A stretch of DNA of 10,666 bases, taken from assembly GCA_002383425.1 (NCBI GenBank), contig DFYV01000191.1, positions 1 through 10,666 of the forward strand. The letters are read 5' to 3'. Of this stretch, positions 1-5,366 are shown in pieces (within the stretch, counting starts at the first letter, position 1; each line of letters begins with the position of its first letter). Position numbers and translations under genes: made by a program. The notes beneath the pieces are model-generated. The model worked only from the letters and a program-made list of their open reading frames with translations. It searched no databases and had not been told where the DNA came from. This DNA is from Bacteroidales bacterium UBA4073. Lineage in GTDB: Bacteria > Bacteroidota > Bacteroidia > Bacteroidales > Tenuifilaceae.

Positions 1-33
1 AAAATGGCTAAATGTAAAGAAGTATTGTTAATA

Positions 34-50
34 AAGTCCCGAAGGGACTT
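34..50. repeat. REP-like palindrome AAGTCCC-GAA-GGGACTT
   Basis: A perfect 7-bp inverted repeat (34-40 with 44-50) around a GAA loop. A second copy of its core lies at 111-123. Repeated CCCGAAGGG palindromes of this kind are common intergenic elements in Bacteroidota. There is no adjoining T-run, so I do not call it a terminator. Confidence 0.7.
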
Positions 51-60
51 AAGAGTATAA

Positions 61-80
61 CCCACGACTGTTGTCGTGGG
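61..80. repeat. Perfect 8-bp hairpin CCCACGAC-TGTT-GTCGTGGG
   Basis: The arms 61-68 and 73-80 are perfectly complementary with a 4-nt loop. The hairpin sits between the two CCCGAAGGG palindromes, so the three form a spaced cluster like the paired elements of REP/BIME-type repeats. The function is unknown; a processing or termination hairpin for an upstream gene outside the window is possible. Confidence 0.65.
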
Positions 81-110
81 CAACAGAAGCAAACAAAAAA
101 CCTTACTAAA

Positions 111-123
111 GTCCCGAAGGGAC
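111..123. repeat. REP-like palindrome GTCCC-GAA-GGGAC
   Basis: Second copy of the 34-50 element core (AAAGTCCCGAAGGGAC), with arms 111-115 and 119-123. It is in the same orientation, about 75 bp downstream of the first. Confidence 0.65.
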
Positions 124-177
124 GCCACAAGTTAAATGTTATAAAACTTACAGATGGTGTCAGAAGAATTGTTAATA

Positions 178-308
178 AATACTAACTCTGCGGCTCTCTG
201 CGAAAAACTCTGCGTAACTCTGCGTTTAATTCTTCCAGAAATTCTACTTGTTAATGAACTAATTTTGCGACATTTTAATTAGCTGACAAGTCAGGAGGTC
301 TGAAATTA
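178..308 (+). repeat. Left arm of a long inverted repeat (partner at 3037-3362)
   Basis: The reverse complement of 178-308 matches 3037-3114 and 3319-3362 with scattered mismatches. Strongly conserved parts are the stretch around 254-276 (reads TAAAATGTCGCAAAATTAG on the other strand), the part around 291-307 (other strand AATTTCAGA.CTCCTGACT) and the run of CTCTGCG motifs at 185-220. It is part of a dispersed intergenic repeat. Positions 309-372, before the gene promoter, show nothing clear apart from GTTGTTATAGGCTAAC near 346-361, which faintly resembles a cassette recombination core. Confidence 0.75.
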
Positions 309-372
309 TAGTTTCAAACTACCAAACAAAACAAACACGCAACCGTTGTTATAGGCTAACTTTTACTAAAAG

Positions 373-403
373 TTGACTACAAACCGAAAATTATCTATCT
401 TTG
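373..403 (+). promoter_or_regulatory. Bacteroidota-type promoter of the mntA-hepT operon
   Basis: TATCTTTG at 396-403 is an exact fit to the -7 consensus TAnnTTTG. TTG at 373-375 fits the -33 element, 20 nt upstream. The predicted start near 410 gives a very short A-rich leader before the ATG at 418. Confidence 0.6.
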
Positions 404-417
404 AAAAAAAAAATTAA

Positions 418-726
418 ATGCAACAATTAATAGAAAAACAAAAGAAAGAGTTGATTGCAATTTGTCAAGCCCTTAATATTAAAAGGCTTTACGTATTCGG
501 CTCTGTTGTATCCGACAAATTTAGGGAGGATAGTGATATAGATTTCCTCATATCGTTTTCTGATAACTTAACCGTTGATGAATACACGCAGAACTACTTC
601 ACACTTCACTATAAACTCAGAGAACTCTTTGGAAGAGAGATTGACATCGTAACCGAAAGAACACTTTCAAACCCATACCTCATTGAAAGTATTAATGAAT
701 CCAAACAGCTGATCTATGAAGCGTGA
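418..726 (+). CDS. mntA: MntA-type minimal nucleotidyltransferase antitoxin
   Basis: A 102-residue stand-alone nucleotidyltransferase. Residues 24-45 carry the GSX10DXD signature of the DNA polymerase beta-like superfamily: G28-S29, then D40-I-D42. A third acidic residue, D76 in the REIDIV strand, completes the usual metal-binding triad. In characterised MntA/HepT pairs this cytosolic enzyme silences the HEPN toxin by adding AMP to a tyrosine in the toxin's RX4HXY motif. The start at 418 is favoured by the promoter just upstream and by full coverage of the N-terminal helix. The next gene starts inside its last codons (11-bp overlap), so the two are probably translationally coupled, with antitoxin made first. 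All catalytic residues are intact, so it should be active. Family assignment is firm; toxin control here is inferred from the neighbour. Confidence 0.9.
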   Translation: MQQLIEKQKKELIAICQALNIKRLYVFGSVVSDKFREDSDIDFLISFSDNLTVDEYTQNYFTLHYKLRELFGREIDIVTERTLSNPYLIESINESKQLIYEA

Positions 727-1054
727 AGTAAAGAAATACCTGTTTGACATCAAAACATCCATTGAGTCAATTTATGATTTCCTCGGAGAGAAAAGAGATT
801 TCAATGAGTATCAGAACAATAAACTGCTCCGACGAGGAATTGAAAGAGAAATTGAAATTATTGGTGAGGCTGTAAATAGATTAATGAAGACAGCGCCTGA
901 AATCAGAATAGAGAATGCCAGACAAATTGTTGATACAAGGAATTGGGTAATACAAGGTTACGATAGTGTTGACGATGTGGTTATATGGGGCATAATATCA
1001 AATCACCTGCCCAAATTAAAGAAAGAAATTGAAGAATATCTTGATAAAGAATAA
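716..1054 (+). CDS. hepT: HepT-like HEPN (DUF86) toxin with altered RX4HXY motif
   Basis: A 112-residue all-helical HEPN protein of the HepT/DUF86 family, normally the RNase toxin partner of MntA. Family marks include GIEREIEIIGEAVN (41-54), the central RN...GYDSVDD segment (75-87) and the IxNHLPKL tail (94-101). The catalytic motif should read R-X4-H-X-Y; here it is R75-NWVI-Q80-G-Y82, with the histidine replaced by Gln (codon CAA at 953-955). The arginine and the tyrosine that MntA modifies are kept. The reading frame is otherwise intact and of normal length, so this is not an ordinary decayed pseudogene. Either the toxin is weakened or inactive, or this is a natural variant. It overlaps mntA by 11 bp. 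Family call is firm; activity is doubtful. Confidence 0.85.
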   Translation: MKREVKKYLFDIKTSIESIYDFLGEKRDFNEYQNNKLLRRGIEREIEIIGEAVNRLMKTAPEIRIENARQIVDTRNWVIQGYDSVDDVVIWGIISNHLPKLKKEIEEYLDKE

Positions 1055-1200
1055 AAGCCAGCCTGTAACACGTGGTTTAGGGTATTGGAGCATTGATGTT
1101 TAAACAAAATATTTCGTATATTGGAAAACGTATAACGTGGAATAACGGAATTGGCGGCTAACTCCCCAGCAGCCCAAACCACCAGCCTTTGGCAATCATT
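1055..1200. other. Non-coding fold-back segment after hepT
   Basis: No gene is seen here. GTGGTTTAGGG at 1072-1082 can pair with CCCAAACCAC at 1173-1182 with one bulged A, giving an imperfect hairpin of about 110 nt. GCCA also occurs outside both arms. The size and bulged pairing recall integron attC sites, but a clean core-site pair is not visible, so this is only a structural note. Confidence 0.35.
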
Positions 1201-1242
1201 CTAAATCAGCATAGCGCAAAAAAAATTGACCTGGAAATGTTG

Positions 1243-1250
1243 TAAATTTG
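1243..1250 (+). promoter_or_regulatory. Candidate -7 element of the Fic toxin-antitoxin operon
   Basis: TAAATTTG is an exact match to TAnnTTTG and lies 23 bp before the antitoxin ATG at 1274. No convincing -33 element is found at the usual distance; the nearest TTG (1226-1228) is too close. Confidence 0.4.
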
Positions 1251-1273
1251 TAAAAATTTTAAAAAATGAAAAT

Positions 1274-1495
1274 ATGTTCAACACAATTGAAATTGACAGA
1301 AGCAACCTGACCATAATGGGAGTGAAATTTCCAGACCTAAAAACATTGGAAAGCACAGCAAATGCTTTGGGAAGTAATATGTTTGAAGGTTTTAAGCCCA
1401 CTCCTAAAGGTATTGAACTAATAAGAGACTATGTGACAGAAAAAATATCTCTGAGTGAACTGGTGGCATCTGCTAAACAAAAAGCCTATGTCTAA
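1274..1495 (+). CDS. VbhA-like antitoxin of a class I Fic toxin
   Basis: A 73-residue protein encoded directly before the Fic gene. Class I Fic toxins are held inactive by a separate small antitoxin carrying the inhibitory motif [S/T]xxxE[G/N], whose glutamate blocks ATP binding in the Fic pocket. Here S34-NMF-E38-G39 fits exactly. The surrounding pattern, NAL-x-S-xxx-EG followed by P-x-P and a C-terminal helix, matches VbhA of Bartonella as I remember it. I chose the ATG at 1274 because the longer frame begins with a TTG at 1226 that lies upstream of the candidate -7 box and adds Cys/Lys-rich, non-conserved residues. Its stop overlaps the Fic start by 8 bp (ATGTCTAA), so antitoxin and toxin are translationally coupled. 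Family assignment rests on motif plus context. Confidence 0.8.
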   Translation: MFNTIEIDRSNLTIMGVKFPDLKTLESTANALGSNMFEGFKPTPKGIELIRDYVTEKISLSELVASAKQKAYV

Positions 1496-2099
1496 TTCCT
1501 ATAAATTCATAGACCCTGACTACACCTACACTGACCCTAAGACAGGACTTTTAAGAAATCTACAAGACATTACAGACCCTGAAGATTTAGCATTTGTTGA
1601 GAGTGGTGTTGTAACTAAACGACTGCAAGAACTTTATGAAAATCCGATTAAGATTAAAGGAATTGAAAGTCTTTTTGAAATTCACAAACATCTTTTTCAA
1701 GACATATACGCTTGGGCAGGGAAAAACAGAATTGTTGAAATAAGCAAAGAGGGGAACCAATTTTCCCCTACCTCGCATTTTGGTAATGCTTTTAGATACA
1801 TCGACAAGTTAATAGCTGAATTCAGAAGAATTCCGAAAGACAACAAAAAGCGTTTAGCCGGGAAGTTGGCAGAAATCTTAGACAATGTAAATTACCTACA
1901 CCCTTTTAGAGAAGGTAACGGACGAACACAAAGAGAGTTTTTAAGATTGTTAGCTTTAGAAAAAGGATTGAACTTAAATCTCAACCCACCCGACAATAAA
2001 AATGTTTACGAAAGATATATGAAAGGTACCGTTGAAAGTAATGTGGCAACATTGACTGAGTTGATTTTTGAATTAATTGAAACCAAAAACGAAAATTAA
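1488..2099 (+). CDS. fic: Fic-domain AMP-transferase toxin (VbhT/FicT-like)
   Basis: A 203-residue Fic protein. The active-site loop HPFREGNGRTQR lies at 138-149 and satisfies the full consensus HPFx[D/E]GNGRxxR, with catalytic H138. The segment E84 to F98 is the substrate-docking flap. The N-terminal part (5-50, rich in YxYxDPxTG) is typical of short FicT toxins. Such enzymes transfer AMP from ATP to a target hydroxyl; characterised VbhT/FicT members modify GyrB and ParE and stop growth. The start at ATG 1488 is preferred over a GTG at 1455 because it gives the usual MSN..YxxDPDYxY beginning and overlaps the antitoxin stop by 8 bp. There is no N-terminal inhibitory helix inside the protein, consistent with a separate class I antitoxin. 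All catalytic residues are present, so it should be active when free. Target here is inferred. Confidence 0.93.
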   Translation: MSNSYKFIDPDYTYTDPKTGLLRNLQDITDPEDLAFVESGVVTKRLQELYENPIKIKGIESLFEIHKHLFQDIYAWAGKNRIVEISKEGNQFSPTSHFGNAFRYIDKLIAEFRRIPKDNKKRLAGKLAEILDNVNYLHPFREGNGRTQREFLRLLALEKGLNLNLNPPDNKNVYERYMKGTVESNVATLTELIFELIETKNEN

Positions 2100-2315
2100 G
2101 AATGGTACATAACACTGATTTTGCGTCAGTCGAGGTAACCCCGACAAGTAAGAGCAGGCTGTGCAAATTTAGAGTTTTGTGTCCCTACTTGCGGCATTCA
2201 GTGCTGATTGACAGCTTTGTGCATCGAAACCCGCATAAACTTGATGAGCGAAACCGTTGACAACAATTTTTATTGAAACATACAGACACATAAATTAAAT
2301 AAATACTACACTGCC
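2100..2315. other. Non-coding fold-back segment between fic and the membrane protein gene
   Basis: No gene is seen. CACTGA at 2113-2118 pairs with TCAGTG at 2198-2203, and inside it CAAGTA at 2145-2150 pairs with TACTTG at 2186-2191. This makes a nested, bulged hairpin of about 90 nt directly after the Fic stop. It is comparable in size and position to the segments after the other two gene units. The remaining 110 bp before the next ATG hold no convincing promoter; TTG at 2257-2259 lacks a -7 partner. Confidence 0.4.
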
Positions 2316-2714
2316 ATGAACAAAGAAATTATCAAACAAAAACTTGAGAAATTTGACTACGAATTCTATGAAAAGGGGAATAAGCTAATCGTAAAACTTG
2401 GATTCTCACTTGACATGGAAGTTGAATTTACAGATGAGAATAAAATAGAAATTAAGGACAAATTGAAAGGCTGGAATTTTTTGACAGGTATGTTTGAAAT
2501 GAGTGTAAGAAGCTCATTAATCCTCAATACTGTTTTTTCCTTAATTCTTGCGCTGTCATTCTTATATACAAACCTGATTACTGAAAACATATATATAGGT
2601 TTAATAACTTTATTCATATTTATTTTAGGTGTGTTTTGGATTTTATTATGGACAACCTACTTTACTATTAAAGCTGAAAATTTTAAAAGATTCATTGAAA
2701 GCATAGAAAAATAG
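2316..2714 (+). CDS. Small membrane protein of unknown function
   Basis: A 132-residue protein that I do not recognise. Residues 1-60 are hydrophilic, with alternating charged and hydrophobic positions (for example KLIVKLGFSLDMEVEF, then KIEIKDKLKGW) that suggest a small beta-rich cytosolic domain. Two hydrophobic stretches follow, roughly 68-88 and 92-115, separated by a short ITENIY loop. A charged tail (KAENFKRFIESIEK) closes the protein. It therefore looks like a two-helix hairpin membrane protein with both ends on the same side. It stands alone on the + strand, 216 bp after the Fic gene. The AT-rich composition matches the accessory genes beside it. It could be a cargo gene of the same accessory region; no toxin, immunity or transport role can be read from sequence. 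Confidence 0.6.
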   Translation: MNKEIIKQKLEKFDYEFYEKGNKLIVKLGFSLDMEVEFTDENKIEIKDKLKGWNFLTGMFEMSVRSSLILNTVFSLILALSFLYTNLITENIYIGLITLFIFILGVFWILLWTTYFTIKAENFKRFIESIEK

Positions 2715-2743
2715 ACGATTCGGATATAAAAAACGGTTGCCAA

Positions 2744-2820
2744 TAAGTAGGTCCCTGAGCATCGCGTCCCGTAATAGGCGGGATTGAGTTACACCCGCCA
2801 GGTTCAGGGCTATGTGCTTA
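2744..2820. repeat. Nested imperfect palindrome after the membrane protein gene
   Basis: Three pairs of arms are collinear: TAAG (2744-2747) with CTTA (2817-2820), CCCTGA (2753-2758) with TCAGGG (2804-2809), and GGCGGG (2777-2782) with CCCGCC (2794-2799). An alternative inner hairpin is TCCCG/CGGGA (2767-2771 with 2779-2783). The bulged 77-nt structure is the best formed of the three cassette-end fold-backs and attC-like in size, but it lacks an obvious GTTRRRY core. The rest of 2715-2940 holds no gene. Confidence 0.5.
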
Positions 2821-2940
2821 ATGCCGATTTTAAAACTTTTCGGAGGAAAATAGTTGAAGTTTCCCCTCGTTCGGAATAACTTTGTGACATTGGATTTGAA
2901 CATAGGTTAACTAAGGCATGATGTGTTGATGGTTGTTCGT

Positions 2941-3020
2941 TGCTCGGAAAAATAGTTGATGGTTGATGGTTGACAGTTGATGTGATGATTTGATAATGTG
3001 ATAATGTTATGATGTTTAAT
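2941..3020 (+). repeat. Degenerate GATGTGATGATT-type low-complexity repeat
   Basis: Irregular repeats of GTTGATGGTTGATG, GATGTGATGATTTG and ATAATGTGATAATG. The complementary version (ATTATCACATC, CACATCATCAAATCAACC) lies at about 3430-3515, so this block is also inverted with respect to DNA right of the 3037-3362 repeat. There is no coding potential. Confidence 0.6.
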
Positions 3021-3036
3021 GGTAAAACATGATTTT

Positions 3037-3362
3037 GAATTTCAGAACTCCTGACTCAATAGCAAAATAAAATGTCGCAAAATTAGTTCATACACAAGCA
3101 GAATTTTTAGAAGAATATATCAATGAGTTACACGGAGTTACACGACTTGTCCCGATATAGTCGGGAGAGGTAACACAAAGTTACACGACTTGTCCCGATT
3201 TATCGGGAGAGTAACACATTGTGTAACTCTGTGTGTACATAGTGTAACTCTGTGAAACAATTCAAGTATCATCATTTAATCCAGTATAGTATCACGACTT
3301 GACCCAATATTATGGGGAGAGTTACACGGAGTTTTTCGCAGAGAGTGCAGAGTCAGTATTTA
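3037..3362 (-). repeat. Right arm of the long inverted repeat, expanded in the middle
   Basis: Positions 3037-3114 match the reverse complement of about 231-308, and 3319-3362 match the reverse complement of about 178-220, including GGAGTTTTTCGCAGAGAG. Between these two parts, 3115-3318 has been enlarged by about 200 bp of GTTACAC-type repeats and hairpins that the left copy lacks. The two arms enclose all three accessory gene units. Confidence 0.75.
3137..3327. repeat. Three hairpin-bearing repeat units inside the right arm
   Basis: The unit GACTTGTCCCGA...TCGGGAGAG flanked by GTTACAC/GTAACAC occurs at 3137-3176 and 3180-3217, and in a diverged form at 3291-3327. Stems are 3150-3155 with 3161-3166, 3193-3198 with 3203-3208, and 3303-3306 with 3313-3316. 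In the third copy CCCG/CGGG has become CCCA/TGGG, a paired change that preserves the stem. Inverted GTGTAACTCTGTG copies lie at 3221-3233 and 3243-3255. Confidence 0.7.
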
Positions 3363-3370
3363 AAAGAAAG

Positions 3371-3515
3371 CAGATGTGATAATTAGCAGATTAGTTGATG
3401 TGATGATTAGCAGGTAATTATTTCATTAACAAATTATCACATCACCACATCATCAAATCAACCATCAACTATAACCACATCATCGCATTACCCCATCATT
3501 ACATCACCACATCTG
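3371..3515. repeat. Large imperfect palindrome upstream of ftsE
   Basis: CAGATGTG at 3371-3378 pairs with CACATCTG at 3508-3515. Between them, GATGTGATGATT-type sequence (3371-3420) faces its complement CACATCACCACATCATC (3436-3510). The whole block is a low-complexity, foldable sequence ending about 50 bp before the ftsE ATG. No gene is present from 2715 to 3565. Confidence 0.6.
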
Positions 3516-3533
3516 GTGTTGATTTTTTTTTCT

Positions 3534-3541
3534 TATCTTAG
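3534..3541 (+). promoter_or_regulatory. Weak candidate -7 element of ftsE
   Basis: TATCTTAG differs from TAnnTTTG at one position and lies 24 bp before the ATG. A TTG at 3519-3521 is only 12 nt upstream, closer than usual, so this is a tentative call. Confidence 0.3.
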
Positions 3542-3565
3542 CATTCTGAAACATCCCGGTATTTT

Positions 3566-4273
3566 ATGGATAACGTAACAGTTGATATACGCTCGGCCAA
3601 CATATTTCAGGAAGATAATCTTGTGCTGTCCGATGTTAACCTAACGCTTGGTAAAGGCGAGTTCGCTTATTTAATAGGGAGGGTAGGTAGCGGTAAAACA
3701 AGTCTGATTAAAACCATAACCGCCGAAATACCGCTAAAAGATGGCAATGCTGTGGTTTGTGGTTTCGATTTGAAAAAGTTGAAACGCAAGCATATCCCAA
3801 AGTTACGGCGGAAAATTGGCGTCGTTTTTCAGGATTTCCAGCTGCTTACCGACCGAAGTGTTTACAATAACCTGCTCTTTGTGCTAAAGGCAACCGGATG
3901 GAAGGATAAGTCGGCCATTAAACAGCGTATAGCTGAAGTTCTCGATATGGTGGAACTTAAGTTTAAGGATTATAAGATGCCCCACCAGCTTTCAGGGGGG
4001 GAACAGCAACGCGTGGTAATTGCAAGGGCGCTGCTTAACTATCCCGACTTAATTTTAGCCGATGAGCCAACCGGTAACCTGGATATGGAAACCTCTGAGG
4101 GTATAATGCAAATACTTCATGGTTTGGTATCTTCGGGAATTTCAGTAATGATGGCAACCCATAATACCCAGATCATCAAAAAGTTTCCGGCTCGTACCCT
4201 GAAATGCGAAAAGGGAAAAGTATCAGAAATCGAACAGTCGGTTGAAATCGATTTTGAAAGCTTGATGGAATAG
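3566..4273 (+). CDS. ftsE: FtsE, cell-division ABC ATPase
   Basis: A 235-residue ABC ATPase subunit. In order it shows Walker A GRVGSGKTS (38-46), the Q-loop VFQDFQLL with Q89, the signature LSGGEQQR (142-149), Walker B LILADEPTGN (162-171, catalytic E167) and the H-loop THN (H199). Length and the KMPHQLSGGEQQ and ADEPTGNLD patterns fit FtsE, in particular Bacteroidota FtsE, whose gene is often not beside ftsX. FtsE drives FtsX at the inner face of the division site, where the pair controls peptidoglycan hydrolase activation. No ftsX-like membrane gene lies in this window. The gene follows a long repeat-rich stretch and ends exactly where the opposing GNAT gene ends, with no bases between the stop codons. 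The alternative is another small ABC ATPase of the LolD/MacB type, but sequence style favours FtsE. Confidence 0.88.
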   Translation: MDNVTVDIRSANIFQEDNLVLSDVNLTLGKGEFAYLIGRVGSGKTSLIKTITAEIPLKDGNAVVCGFDLKKLKRKHIPKLRRKIGVVFQDFQLLTDRSVYNNLLFVLKATGWKDKSAIKQRIAEVLDMVELKFKDYKMPHQLSGGEQQRVVIARALLNYPDLILADEPTGNLDMETSEGIMQILHGLVSSGISVMMATHNTQIIKKFPARTLKCEKGKVSEIEQSVEIDFESLME

Positions 4274-5362
4274 CTATATAAAAGCGGAATCGCCGTCGCC
4301 ATCCATTAAGTTGAAGTTATTGCCAATTATATTCACCATGTTGTCGGCGGCAATGTATTGCCGGCTTCTTCTTTTGCTATAAAAGTAAAACACCCTAAGT
4401 TCCTGCATGGCATTTATAATTTTTTGGTTGTATATGTTGATAAACGAAGCCTTGCATTTTGATGCGTGCAAAAGTATAACTTTAGCCATCACGATTTCGG
4501 TTTTGTCATCAAACCAGTAGTAAGGAATGGTAAAACGGGTATTACTATGCTGCATGAGTAAAACGCCAATAAGCTCGTCATCCCTAAAAACCTTAACCAG
4601 GTAGCAGGTAAACGATGGTATTACCGAGGCAAAAAAGAATTTTTGCGCTGCCCTATCGGGCAGTAAGCCATTGATTAGCCACGGGTAGCGGATAATCCAG
4701 TTGATTTCTTCGGCCCCTCGTTGGGTAAGAGTGTTGGTTGTTGACAGCCTAAGCTTCTGGATTATTTCTTCGTCGGGTCGAATAAGGTATTCAATCTCAA
4801 CACCTTTCGGAAGGCTAAGGAATTTTCGGGTTAGCGTTGAGTAGTTGAACAGGTTGATTGTTTTTTCAACCAGGTACTTATAGCTATTTGAATGTTTATA
4901 GCAGCTGTATGAGCTGAGAAGCGTTTTTCGAAGGTAAAATCTTTGCCCTTCAATTAGCTTTACTGTTCTAAAAGTTTTAGTTTTTTCAAAAACAGCTCCT
5001 GTGATTTGTGAGAAGTTGGTAGCCATTAGCATTCCATTCCAATCCGAAACTACCGTGTCAATCAGCTTTGTTGCAATTCCTTGCCTTCGATAATTTGGAT
5101 GAACCCATGCTCCGCTAATCCATGCAAATTGTACAGGATGATTATTAACGAATGCCGTATCGGGGAGTACGGTAAGGTAGGCGACCAGCTCGTCGTTCCA
5201 ATGGGCCTGGTATAGCACATTCTCGTTCGATTTGGCTCGTGGATTTGCCATGAACGATATGGCCCGTGCTTTGCTGATGGGTAAAAACTCCATTTCGGTT
5301 AAACCCGTAACATCGTTAAATAGCTTGAGCTCATTTAGTGAAACTTTCGATATCGACAGCAT
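4274..5362 (-). CDS. Two-part GNAT-family acyltransferase
   Basis: A 362-residue protein and the last gene of a three-gene operon. The N-terminal half (about 1-160) is a GNAT domain: the acyl-CoA pyrophosphate loop is visible as V87-HPNYRRQGIAT-K99 (consensus Q/RxxGxG/A), preceded by the beta-strand WISGAWVHP. The C-terminal half (about 190-345) has no clear CoA loop but keeps the alternating strand and helix pattern of a second, degenerate GNAT-like domain (VKVFRDDELIGVLLMQ). It has no signal peptide or membrane helix, so it should act in the cytosol. It starts 4 bp after the stop of the FemAB-like gene, which suggests translational coupling. Its stop codon abuts the ftsE stop on the other strand. 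Substrate is unknown; the operon partners suggest acylation of an amine exposed by the deacetylase. Confidence 0.75.
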   Translation of the reverse strand: MLSISKVSLNELKLFNDVTGLTEMEFLPISKARAISFMANPRAKSNENVLYQAHWNDELVAYLTVLPDTAFVNNHPVQFAWISGAWVHPNYRRQGIATKLIDTVVSDWNGMLMATNFSQITGAVFEKTKTFRTVKLIEGQRFYLRKTLLSSYSCYKHSNSYKYLVEKTINLFNYSTLTRKFLSLPKGVEIEYLIRPDEEIIQKLRLSTTNTLTQRGAEEINWIIRYPWLINGLLPDRAAQKFFFASVIPSFTCYLVKVFRDDELIGVLLMQHSNTRFTIPYYWFDDKTEIVMAKVILLHASKCKASFINIYNQKIINAMQELRVFYFYSKRRSRQYIAADNMVNIIGNNFNLMDGDGDSAFI

Positions 5363-5366
5363 AAGC

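Larger units (their letters stand above)
24..179. repeat. 12-bp direct repeats (24-35 and 168-179) flanking a palindrome-rich block
   Basis: The 12-mer ATTGTTAATAAA occurs at 24-35 and again at 168-179. The 132 bp between the copies contain three short hairpins. The layout resembles an insertion with a target-site duplication or a recombination footprint, but no transposase is present and the repeat is AT-rich, so chance or slippage remains possible. Confidence 0.5.

Noticed and set aside
34..123. Hairpins as intrinsic terminators
   Set aside because: None of the stems is followed by a T-run on either strand at the right distance.
1226..1273. TTG start giving a longer Fic antitoxin
   Set aside because: It lies upstream of the candidate -7 box and adds unconserved Cys/Lys-rich residues; ATG 1274 fits better.
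3037..3515. CRISPR-like array suggested by repeated GTTACAC and GATGTGATG blocks
   Set aside because: Unit lengths are irregular, spacers are not unique or of even size, and no cas gene is present; these are intergenic repeats.
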